From Polyangia bacterium (GTDB lineage: Bacteria; Myxococcota_A; Polyangia; Nannocystales; Nannocystaceae): a stretch of DNA of 64,000 nucleotides. The stretch's first letter is position 1; every line of letters starts with the position of its first letter. Positions 35,411-54,700 of this stretch are shown piece after piece. The stretch is taken from NCBI GenBank assembly GCA_030430565.1, contig JAUIKS010000003.1:1-64000 (forward strand), read 5' to 3'. The notes beneath the pieces were generated by a model. It did not search any database, was not told where the DNA came from, and worked only from the letters and a program-made list of their open reading frames with translations. A program made the position numbers and the translations under genes.

Positions 35411-38400
35411 TCAATTGGTCGTGAGCGGGCGGAACACCGCGGCCGGGTGGGGCTCGGAGGTGCGGCGCTCGGGCGTCGTCAGGAACCGGTCGAGGCAGCG
35501 GTTGAAGATCTGCGAGCGGTGCAGCGGGATGTAGTGACCGACCGAGAGGAACTCGTAGTAGCGGGCGCCGGGGATCTTGCGGCACAGGAAGCGGCCGTGG
35601 CTCGCGGGCGTGAAGTGGTCGTTGACGCCCTGGACGATCAGCGTGGGGATCCGGATCCGGTGCAGCTGCGCGCGCGAGTCGAAGCGCACGGCCTGGTCGC
35701 CGTAGTGGATGTTGACGGCGGCGTCGGTCGGGCCCTGGGCGTGCTTGAGCAGCGCCCAGATCCGCGCGGCGCTCTGCGAGCCGGGCGGGTTGTGGACGTT
35801 GCGGGTGCGCTCGTCCTTGAGCTTGCGCAGGATGTCGCTGGCCTGCCGGGTGTTGTCGCGGCCGCTGAAGTAGGCGGTGGTGTTGACCAGCGAGAGCGAG
35901 CGCAGGCGCTCGGGCGACTGGTTGGCGAAGCGCTGCGCGATCATGCCGCCGTAGGACCAGCCGACCATGTTGAGCGGGGCGCTGACGCCGAGCGCGTCGA
36001 GCACGAGCGCGAGCTGGGCGGCGAGCGCCTCGGGCGAGGTCGAGCCCGGCGTCATGGTGCTGCGGCCGTAGCCGGGGTAGTGCGGGATGATGACGTGGTG
36101 CTCGCTGGCGAAGTAGTCGATCTGGAACTGCCAGATCGAGGCGGTCGCGGAGATCGGCGGGAGCAGGATCAGCGGCGGCGCGGACTCGGAGCCGGCGCTG
36201 ATGATCTCGAGGACATGTCCCGGGGACAGGGTGACGAGGTAGGTCTGGATCCGCGCGTTGCGGTCGAGCACGCCGGCGTACTCGCGCGGGAGCTCGGCCT
36301 CGGGGTGCACGCGGATGCGCCCGGGCGAGAGCGTGGCGATCATCGAGAGGTCCTCGGGCGGCGCGCAGTCGTCGAGGTCGGGGCTCTCGAGCGCGATCAC
36401 GCGGCGCAGGAGGTGCTCGATCATGTTGTTGATCGTCGGGTGATCGAAGACGAAGGTCGCGGGCAGCGGGCGCCCGACGGTCTCGCAGATCGCGTTGCGC
36501 AGCTCGACCGCCATCAGCGAGTCGAGGCCGAGCTCCTTGAGCGACTGGTCGCCGGGGATCTCGCCGGGGGCGCCGAGGCCGAGGATGCGCGCGGCGTGGG
36601 TCTGCAGCGCGATCCGCAGCAGCTCGCGGCGGGCCGTGGGGTCGAGGTCGCGGAGCCGGCGGAGCAGGTCGGGGGCGCGGCTGTGGGCGCTGGAGGTCGC
36701 GCGCGCGGTCTGCTTGGGCAGCAGCGCCTCGAGGATGCGCGGGACGTGGCGCTGCTGCCGCTGGACCCGCAGCGCGTTCCAGTCGACCGGGAGCACGCCG
36801 ATCTGGGCCTGGTCGAGGGACAGCGCGCGCCCGAAGATCGCGAGGCCGCGCTCGGGGTCGATGGCGCCGAGGCCTCGCTCGGCGAAGCGCCTGCGGGCGT
36901 TGGCGGTGATGCGCCCGGCCATGCCGGCGCCGGCCCAGGGGCCCCAGTTGATGCTGATCGCGGGCAGGCCGGCGGCGCGCCGGTGGTGCGCGAGCGCGTC
37001 GAGGAACGCGTTGGCGGCGGCGTAGTTGCCCTGGCCGGCGGGGCCGATCAGCGAGGCCATGGAGGAGAACAGGACGAAGAAGTCGAGCGGGGTGTGCTGG
37101 GTCAGCTCGTGCAGGTGCCAGGCGCCGTCGACCTTGGGCGCGAGCACCTTGCGGAACCGCTCCCAGCGCTGCTGCTGCAGCACGCCGTCGTCGACGACGC
37201 CGGCGGCGTGGATGACCCCGCGCAGCGGCGGGGCGTCGCGCGAGAGCTCGTCGAGCAGCGCGGCGAGCTGCTCGCGCTCGGTGACGTCGACGCGGGAGAC
37301 GGTGACGCTGGCGCCGCTGGTGCTCAGCGCGTCGAGGTCGACCTGCGCGTCGGGGCTGGGCTCGCTGCGGCCGACGAGCACGAGGTGGCGCGCGCCGTTG
37401 TCGACGAGCCAGCGCGCGACCTGACGCCCGAGCGCCCCGAGGCCGCCGGTGATCAGGTAGGCGCCGCCGGGGTCGATGGGGGGCGGCGGCGCGCCGGCGG
37501 TCTCGTTGGTTCCTGTCTCAATGGACAGGACGACCTTGCCGACGTGGCGGGCCTGGGCCATGTAGCGGAACGCGTTGACGGCCTCGGTGATCGGGTAGGT
37601 CCGCCGCGGCAGCGCCCGCAGCTCGCCCTGGTCGAGGACCTCGGCGATCTGCTTGAGCGCCTCGTGCAGCAGGCCGGGGTCGACGGTGCCGAGGTCGAAG
37701 GCGCGGTAGGCGATGCCGGGGTAGCGGTCCGAGGCCTGCTGCGAGCTCCAGATGCCGGACTTGCCGAGCTCGACGAAGCGCCCGCCGGGGGCGAGCAGCG
37801 ACATGCTCGCGGGGATGAAGTCGCCGGTCAGCGAGTTGAGCACGATGTCGACGCCGCGGCCCGCGGTCTCGCGCGTGAGGTCGGTGACGAAGTCGAGGCT
37901 GCGGGAGTTGTAGATGTGGCGCACGCCGAGCTTGCGCAGCACGCCCCACTTGCCGGGGCTCGCGGTCGCGTGGATCTCGGCGCCGATGCGCTGCGCGAGC
38001 TGGACGGCGGCCATGCCGACGCCGCCGGCCGCGGCGTGGATCAGCACGCGGTCGCCGGGGAGGATGCGGCCGAGGTGGTACAGGCCGTACCAGGCGGTGA
38101 GGAAGGCGACGGGGATGGTCGCGGCCTCCTCGATGCTGAGCGTGTCGGGCTTGCGGACGACGAAGCGCGCGTCGGTCGTCACGTAGGGGCCGAAGCTCTC
38201 GGGCGCGCGCGCCATCACGGAGTCGCCGAGCGAGACGTGCGTGACGCCCTCGCCGACGGCGACGATCGTGCCCGCGCACTCGCCCCCGAGCGGGCTGGCG
38301 GCGCCGCGGTCCATGCCGATCGCGGTGAGGACGTCGCGGAAGTTGAGCGCGGCTGCCCGAACGGCCAGCTCGACCTCGCCGGGGCCAGGCGGCCGGCGCC

Positions 38401-41400
38401 GCGCGGGCTTGAGCACCAGGTCGTCGAGCGCGCCCTGCTGCCGGATCTCGAGCCGGAAGGCCTCGGAGTCGGGGACCGGCAGGCCGCGCGGGGTGGCGGT
38501 CTTCGACGGGGTGTAGCGGAGCAGGCGGGCGCCGAAGCGGGCGCCGTCGCGGTAGCTGATCTGGTCCTCGCCGTCGTCGACGCGCAGCTCGCCGATCAGC
38601 GTGTCGGCGCAGGCGGTCGGCGCGGCGTCGGGGTCGAGGTCGACGAGCGCGCTGTGCAGGTCGGGGTGCTCCTCGGCGATGACGCGGCCGAGGCCCCACA
38701 GCGGGGCCTGGCTGATCGCGAGGGGCGCGAGCGGGGGCTTGGCGGCGGGCGTCTGCGCGCCGCGGGTCACCAGCAGCATGCGCCGCGGCTTCGTCGCGCT
38801 GGGGCCGAGCGCGAGCGCCTGCAGCAGGCTGAGCGGGCCGCCGCAGACGCGCCGCTGCGCCCGTTCGAAGTTGACGCCCTCGCCGATCCGGCCCTCCTCG
38901 AGCGCCCACAGGTAGATCACGCCGCTGAGCGTCTCGCCGTCGTTGGTGATGGTCTGCAGGAGCCGCGTGAAGTCCTCGCGGCGCGCCGGGTCGAGCGCGA
39001 ATTCGCAGGGCCCGTTGCGGATGAACCCGAAGCCAGGTGAGACGCGGATGCACTTGTGGCCGCGGGACTCGAGGCGGCGGACGAGCGCGTCGCCCACGGG
39101 GTCGCGGTCGAGCAGGACCAGCCAGGTGTCGCGCCGCGCGCCCGTGGCCGCGTGCGGGATCCTGGGCAGCTTGCGCCAGGCGAGGCGGTACTGCCAGTCG
39201 TTGTCGGAGAGCGCGCGCGCGTCGTGCAGGTCGTCGCGCGTGGCCTCGCGGATCCGCAGGCCGCGGAGCTCGGCGATCGGCAGGCCGTCGTCGTCGAACA
39301 GCCAGAGGTCGCCGGTCCAGGCGGCGTTGGTCCGCCCCTCGCCGGGCCGCAGCACGCCGTGACACCACAGCGAGTTGGTCGGGTGCCGCAGCAGCGTGAC
39401 GCGCTCGATGCTGAAGGGCACGAAGGCGCCGGTGTGCCCGCGGCGCGAGAGCACGGCGGCGAGGACCTGCAGGCAGCCGTCGATGACGGTCGGGTGCAGG
39501 CAGTCGTCGCGGCCCTCGACCAGCGTCGGCGCGTCGAGCAGCGCGACCGCCTCGGACTCGTTTCGCCACAGCCGCAGCAGCGAGCGGAAGTGCTCGCCGA
39601 ACTCGATCCCGTGCTCGGCGAAGCGCTTGTAGAGCTTCTCGAGCGAGGGCTCCTCGCGGCAGCGCGCCTGCAGCTCGCCGAGCGCGACCGGCTGCGGCGG
39701 CTCGCGACCGACGCCGGTCTCGACGCGCCGCATCTTGCCCAGCGCGTGCTTGTGCCAGACCGCCTCGCCCGCGGCGGCCGAGCGCGCGCTGGTCAGCGTG
39801 AAGCCCATGCGCCCGAGCTCGCCGGGGCCGAGCTGGACGTGGATGTGGGTCGGCTCGGTGAGGACGAGCGCGCGCGGCAGCAGGACGTCCTCGAGCGCGA
39901 CCGCCTCGCCGCCGAAGGTGTCGCGGGCGGCGGCCAGCAGCGTCGAGATGTAGAAGGCCGGCGGCACGACGTGGGCGTCGAACAGCCGGTGCCCCTCGAG
40001 GTAGGGCTGGGTCTGGTGGCTGAGCTGCGCGATATAGTGGATCTCGCGGCCGGGGCTGGGCACGCGCTGCCCGAGCAGCGGGTGGACCTGGACGCCGGGC
40101 AGCCGCAGCGGACCGCTCGCGGTCTGGGCCCGCGGCTCGGCGACCGCGGACCAGCAGCGCTGGCGCTGGAAGGGGTAGCTCGGCAGCGTGACGCGGCGGC
40201 GCGCGAACGGACGGTCGAGGCCGCGGAAGTCGACCTCGACCCCCTGCACGTGCAGGCGCGCGAGGCTCTGCAGCGCGACCTCGGCGTCCGCCCGCCCGCG
40301 GCGCAGCGAGGGCAGCCAGGTGCCGTCGAGCAGCGGGACGCACTCGGTCCCCATCGAGAGCAGCACGGGGTGCGGCCCGAGCTCGACGAAGGTCGTGCAG
40401 CCGAGCTCCTCGAGCGCGGCCATGCCGTCGGCGAAGCGCACGGGCTCGCGCACGTGGCGACGCCAGTAGCTCGGCCGCGTCAGCTCCTGATCCACGCGAG
40501 CGCCGGTGACGTTGCTGATGATCGGCAGCGCCGGCGGCGAGAGCTTGAGCTTGCGCAGCTCGTCCTCGAAGGCGTCGAGGATCGGGTCCATCAGCGGCGA
40601 GTGGAAGGCCTGCGAGACCGAGAGCCGCTTGGTGTGGATCTTGACGGCGGCGAGCCGCTCGCAGACCTCGACGATCGCGCGCGCCTCGCCGGATATGACC
40701 GTTGTGACAGGTCCGTTGAGCGCGGCGAGCGAGACGCGGCCGGACCACGGCGCGATCGCGGCCTGGACCCGCGCGGGCGCGGCGTAGACCACCGCCATCG
40801 CGCCGCGGGCCCCCACCGAGTGCATCAGGCGCCCGCGCGCGGCGATCAGGCGCAGGCCGTCCTCGAGGCTGAACACGCCGGCGACGCAGGCGGCGACGTA
40901 CTCGCCGACGCTGTGGCCGAGCACCGCGTCGGGCTCGATCCCCCACGAGCGCCACAGGCAGTAGAGCGCGTACTCGAGGGCGAAGAGCGCGGGCTGGGTG
41001 TAGACGGTCTGGTGGATCCGCTGCGGCTCAGTGAAGCGCGCGCCCTGGCCGACGAGCAGCAGCTGGCGCAGCGGCACGTCGAGATGTCCCGCGAGACACT
41101 TGTCGCAGCGGTCGATGGCGTCGCGGAACACCGGCTCGCTGTCGTAGAGCGTGCGCCCCATGCCGGCGTACTGCGAGCCTTGGCCCGTGAACAGGAACGC
41201 GATCTTCGGCGGGCTGCCGCTCAGCGGGCGCACGCCGTGGACGCAGGAGGGCGGGCGCTCGCCGGCCGCGATCGACTCGAGGTCGCTGGTCAGACTGGCG
41301 CGCGAGGGGCTGACGAGCGCGAGCCGGTGGGCGTGGTGGACCCGGCCGGTGTTGGCGGTGTGGCAGACATCGGCGAGCTCGATGTCGGGGTGCTTGCGCA

Positions 41401-42945
41401 GGAAGCTCGCGTAGCGCCCCGCGAGGATGTTGAGCACCTCCTCGCGCTGCCCCGAGAGCGTCAGCAGGAAGTGCTGCGCGCGGGCGCCGGCCTCGGGCTC
41501 GTGACGCGCGGACGGGGGCTGGGGCTGCTCGAGGATGACGTGCGCGTTGGTGCCGCTGAGCCCGAAGGCGCTGACGCCCGCGATCCGCGGGCCGTCCTCG
41601 GTGATCCACGGCCGGCGCGTGCGCGAGACCTCGACCGCGAGCTCGTCCCAGGCGATGTGCGGGTTGGGCTCGTTGAGGTGCAGGTGCCCGGGCAGCTCGC
41701 CGCGCTGCAGCGCGAGCACGGTCTTGATCACGCCGGCGACGCCGGCGGCCGGCTCGAGATGCCCGATGTTGGTCTTGACCGAGCCGATCAGCAGCGGCGT
41801 CTCGACGCTGCGCGCCTTGCCGTAGACGGCCGCGAGCGCGCTGACCTCGATGGGGTCGCCGAGCGCGGTCCCGGTGCCGTGGGCCTCGACGTAGGAGACG
41901 CGCTCGGGCGCGACGCGAGCGTCGGCCAGCGCGAGCTGCAAGAGCTCCTCCTGCGAGCGCCCGTTGGGCACGGTGAAGCCGCTGCTGGGGCCGTCGTGGT
42001 TGATCGCGGAGCCGCGGATGATCGCGAGGATCGGGTCGCCCTGCGCGCGCGCGTCGGAGAGCCGCCGGAGCACGAGCACGCCGCAGCCCTCGCCGCGGAC
42101 GTAGCCGTCAGCGCGCGCGTCGAAGGTCCGGCAGCGGCCGGAGACGGAGAGCATCCGCGCCTGGCTGCCGGCGACGAACGGCTCGGGGCCGAGCAGCACG
42201 TTGACGCCGCCAGCCAGCGCGAGCTCGCAGCCGCCGGCGCGCAGGCTCTGGACCGCGTTGTGCAGCGCGACCAGCGAGGAGGAGCAGGCCGTGTCGATCG
42301 CCATGCACGGGCCCTGGACCTTGAGGAAGTAGGCGACGCGCCCCGCGATCGCGCTGGGGGCCGTGCCGGTGGCGTGGTGGCTGTCGAGGGAGTCGAACGC
42401 GCCTCGGAGCGCGCGCGAGTACTCGCCGGGGCCCACGCCCATGAACACGCCGGTGCGGGTCGCGGGGAGCGAGCGCGGCGCGAGGCCGGCGCGCTCGAGC
42501 GCCTCCCAGCTGACCTCGAGGACAAGTCGCTGCTGCGGGTCCATGGCCGCGGCCTCGCGCGGCGAGATCGCGAAGAACTGCGGATCGAACTGCTCGATGT
42601 CGTCGATGAAGCCGCCGTGGCGCGCGTAGGTCTTGCCGGGCGTGCCGGGCGCGGCGGCGTAGAGCTCGTCGACGCTGAAGCGGCTGCGGGGGACCTCGGT
42701 GATCGCGTCGCGACCCTCGCGCAGCAGCTCCCAAAACGCCTCGGGCGAGTCGGCGCCGCCGGGGAAGCGGCAGCTCATACCGATGATCGCGATCGGCTCA
42801 CGACCGCGTCGCTCCCCGCGCTCGAGCCGCTTGATCTTGCGCTCGAGCCGCTCGATCACCGCGAGCGCTTGGTGCAGCGGCGACGGCAGGCGTGAGGACG
42901 GTCGCCGCGCGCTCTCGCGGACGCCGCTGGCTTTGCTCGAGTCGG

Positions 42946-42949
<4 letters not shown>
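35411..42949 (-). CDS. Type I PKS: KS-AT-DH-ER-KR-ACP-hydrolase/TE
   Basis: A 2512-residue fully reducing terminal module. Residues 25-48 form a helical docking segment. KS spans 52-470 (DTACSSS Cys at about 220, EAHGTGT, NIGHLEPAAG). AT spans 583-890 with GHSVGE and AFHSPL, the malonyl-CoA type. DH spans 985-1280; its first motif reads HRLFDAHVVP with Asp where Gly is usual, and DGCLQ is intact. ER spans 1505-1820 (HAAAGGVGMAAVQLAQ). KR spans 1829-2010 (TGGLGALG, VVDDG, Tyr in GNYAAAN). ACP has its Ser at about 2142. The C-terminal alpha/beta hydrolase has GWSYGG, Asp in VNDHF and His in VGHYIP, and should release the chain. The start overlaps the upstream PKS stop (ATGA). Confidence 0.93.
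37514..37527. repeat. TGWC-N6-GWCA dyad in PKS coding DNA
   Basis: CCTGTC-TCAATG-GACAGG, a perfect arm match at the ER-KR junction. Read as CTG TCC ATT GAG ACA GGA; ATT, ACA and GGA are rare codons here. Confidence 0.5.
40696..40709. repeat. TGWC-N6-GWCA dyad in PKS coding DNA
   Basis: TGAC-CGTTGT-GACA, in the AT domain of the downstream PKS protein. Read on the coding strand GGA CCT GTC ACA ACG GTC ATA; four of seven codons are rare for this genome. Confidence 0.5.
41085..41098. repeat. TGWC-N6-GWCA dyad in PKS coding DNA
   Basis: TGTC-CCGCGA-GACA, AT domain of the downstream PKS protein. Read TGT CTC GCG GGA CAT; TGT, GGA and CAT are uncommon here. Confidence 0.4.
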
Positions 42950-51516
<8,567 letters not shown>

Positions 51517-51638
51517 CCGTGGCGCACCCTGACCTCCGGGCGAAGGCCGTGAAACACCGTGTAGCGGCCGGATCCCGGAGCGTTCATGGTAGCCGACTCC
51601 CTCGGCCCGCGGACCCGACTGCATCCGCGGGCCGTATG

Positions 51639-51647
51639 TAAATGTAG
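51639..51647 (-). promoter_or_regulatory. CTACATTTA element upstream of the PKS genes
   Basis: On the minus strand CTACATTTACATA is the only A/T-rich stretch between the kinase gene and the PKS start. The same 9-mer precedes the kinase gene at 57165-57173. Possible -10 region; low certainty. Confidence 0.3.
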
Positions 51648-51706
51648 GCGTCCGCGCGCGGCGGGTGAGTCGCTCGCGCTCCCCGGCGGGCCGCGCCGCG
51701 ACGGCC

Positions 51707-54700
51707 TCAGCGGCGCTTCATGACCAGCAGCGTGATGTCGTCGTAGACGACCTGCGTGCCGATGTGGGCCTGGACGTCCTTGATCACGACCTCGACCAGC
51801 TCGTGCGCCGAGCAGTCGGCGTTGTTCCCCAGCAGCTCGCAGAAGCGTGGGAGGCCGTAGCGGATCCCCGCCGGGCTCTCGGCCTCGGTGATGCCGTCGG
51901 TGAACAGCACCGCCTGGTCACCCGGCGCGAGCTCGATGGTGGTCTCGGCGACGGAGTCGGCGATCTCCTCGGTGAGGCCGATCGGGAGGCCGAGCGTCAG
52001 CGTGTCGACCAGCTCGACCGCGCCGCCCTTGCGCACGATGATCAGCTCCTCGTGCAGACCGCTGAGCCGCAGCAGGCCGTCCTCGTACTTCAGCAGGCAC
52101 AGCGTCAGGTACTTCTCGGTCTGGATGCGGCGGATGTTGTCGTAGATCGTGCGGTTGAGGACATCGAGGAAGCGCACCGGGTCGGTCTCGCCGCTGGTCA
52201 GCAGCGTGCGCACGCCCATCTGCGTCATCAGCATCAGCACGCCGCTCTCGAGCCCGTGTCCGGTGACGTCGCCCATCGCCGCGAGCACGCGCCCCTCGTG
52301 GACCAGCACGTCGTAGTAGTCGCCGCCGACCTCGTCCGCGGGCGACATGTAGCCGGCGATCTCGAGGTCCTCGACCTGGTTGAGCTCCTCGTCGTGCGGC
52401 AGCAGCATGCGCTGGAGCTTCTGCACGACGTCGAGCTCGGCCTCCATGCGCAGGTTCTCGGCCTTGAGCCGCTCGTTGAGCGCGGTGATCTCCGCGTTCG
52501 CGTGGGCCAGCTGCGAGGTGCGCTCGGCCAGCTGTGAGGTGCGCTCGGCGACTTTCTGCTCGAGCGTGTCGTACAGGCTCGCGTTCTCGATCGAGATCGC
52601 CGCCTGCGAGCTCAGTACGTTGAGCAGCGCGACGCGGGCCTCCGTGAACGCGTCGGTCGTCAGGTTGTTCTCGAGGTACAGGATGCCGTTGAGCTTGCCC
52701 TGATACGTCAGCGGCAGCGCCAGCAGCGACTTCGGCTGCGCGCGCTTGACGTAGGGGTCTTGATTAAACGGGCGCTCGCGCGTCGCGTCCTTCAGCAGCA
52801 CCGTCTCGCGCGTGCGCGCGACGTAGTTGACGATCGACGGCGAGAGCTTGTCGGTCGTCGAGACCGAGATGTTGTCGAGCCGCTTGACGTTGACCTGGGC
52901 CTCGCCCGGGTTGACGCCGGCCTCGATGTCGATCACCCACTCGTCGCCGCGCTCGAACATCAGGAAGCCGCGCTCGGCCCCGGCGTTCGCCATGATGATC
53001 TTCATCATCGTCTCGAGCAGACGGTCGAACACGATCTCGGCGGCGAAGGCGTTGGCCGAGCGGATGACCGTCTGGACATCCAGCTTGTCGACTCGCTCAC
53101 CGCGCGAGGTGCTGCCGGTGATCGTCACCGTCGCGCTGCCGGTGGTCGTCTCGAGCGAGGAGCCGGCGCCGGGCTTGCCCTCGCGCGCGGCGCCCAGGAA
53201 TTCCGAGAACTCCTCGGCGAGCGCGTCGACCTTGGCGGCCGCGCCCCAGCGCTCGTAGGCGTAGAGCGCGTCGTTGAGGTACGCGCGGGCCAGCGAGCGG
53301 CGTCCGCGGGTGAGCTGGTGGCGCCCGGCGAGCTCGCTGGCGAGCGCCGAGATGTGGATCCGGGCGCCGCGCTCGGCCGAGCTGATCGCGCGCTCGAAGA
53401 GCGTCATCGGGTCGCCGTCTTCGTCCGAGCCGAGCGCGCGCGAGACCTCGGCGCGCGCGAGGTCGAGGAAGCACGTGAAGTTCTCCGGGCACCAGTCGGC
53501 CCAGCGCTCGAGCATCTCTAGGTTGGCTGTGAACACGACGCGCACCGCGTCCTGCTCCTCGGCGGGCATCGCCTCGTAGTCGGCCGCGAGCGCGAGCGCG
53601 CGGTAGAGCACGCACTCGGCCTCGAGGAAGTTGCCGGCGACGAAGGGCAGCATCGCCTGCGCGCTCGCCAGGGCCTCGCGGGCCTCGGCGGTGCGTCGCA
53701 GGAACAGCGCGCGCTCGCCCGCGGCGGTCTTGACGTAGCAGAGGTGCGTCGAGGGCTTGTCCTCGTCGATCTTGTAGCTCGTCCAGGTGCTCAGGTCGTC
53801 GCCGGTGCCCATCAGCGCCACGACCGTGCGGTGGCGGGCCAGCGTCATCACGAGCGTGTCCGAGTCCTTGCTGCGCTTCGCGAGGAAGTCGAGGTGCGCG
53901 AGGTTCTCGTGGTATTGCACGCTGAGCGCGTCGCCGACCGAGAACCGCCGCCACGTGATCGCCAGCAGGCTGTAGCCCGCGTAGTACAGGTCGCCCGACT
54001 GCAGGCAGCCCTTGTAGGCGTTGTGCAGCAGCGTCAGGCCCTCGCGCATCGGCCGGGTCCAGTGCTGCACGAAGTTGGCCATCAGGTACTGGCCGCGCGC
54101 GAGCAGCATGCGGTCGCCCTGCTTGATCGCGAGGTTCAGGCCGGCCTCGGCCAGCGCGGCGCCGGCCTTCGGGTTGCTGAGCCCGGTCGTCATCACCAGC
54201 CCGAAGACCACGTAGCCGAAGGACGAGAAGCGCGTGTTGCCGTGGTTGAGCGAGAGGTCGACGAGCTCCAAGATCAGCACCGGGAACAGCGCCTGGTTGA
54301 CCTGGTAGGCCGACGCCGAGATGCTGCTGTAGAGCGTGGCGATGACCTCCTTGTCGGTGTCGGTGACCGGCGGGAGGTCGACGAGCGCCGCGATCTCGTG
54401 CTTCTCGAGGCTCGCGAGCACGCGGCCGATCAGCGCCGGGATGACCTCGGGGCCAGGCGTGATCTCGATCTTGATGCCCATCAGCTCGAGCCCCTGGACG
54501 CCGGTCTCGATGCCCTTGTTGTGGCGCGCCTGGCTGGCGGCGAGGTTGGCCTGCATCGCGTGGATGTTGCCGCGCTCGGCTCGGGTCCGGACGCGCGCGA
54601 TCAGCCCCGCGAACGCGCGCTCGGCCGGCTTGAAGTTCCCCGCCAGGTACTCGCACTCGGCCTGCTGCAGCGTGAGGCCGACCGCGAGCTCGTAGTGCCG

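Noticed and set aside
29629..37529. Dyads as LexA boxes, because CTGT-N8-ACAG is present at 29630 and 37513
   Set aside because: That is the gammaproteobacterial LexA box; described myxobacterial LexA sites differ, most sites here do not start with C, and many are intragenic. Kept only as an outside possibility.
37518..40955. An 1145-codon minus-strand frame within the PKS
   Set aside because: Out-of-frame reading of the AT-DH-ER region; Arg/Pro/Ala-rich, no recognisable domain.
35303..42895. Two very long plus-strand open frames (35303-39040 and 39056-42895) opposite the downstream PKS gene
   Set aside because: Their composition is dominated by Arg, Ala, Val, Glu and Asp with no domain, as expected for the antisense frame of a G+C-rich gene. 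The minus strand has clear KS, AT, DH, ER, KR, ACP and hydrolase motifs.
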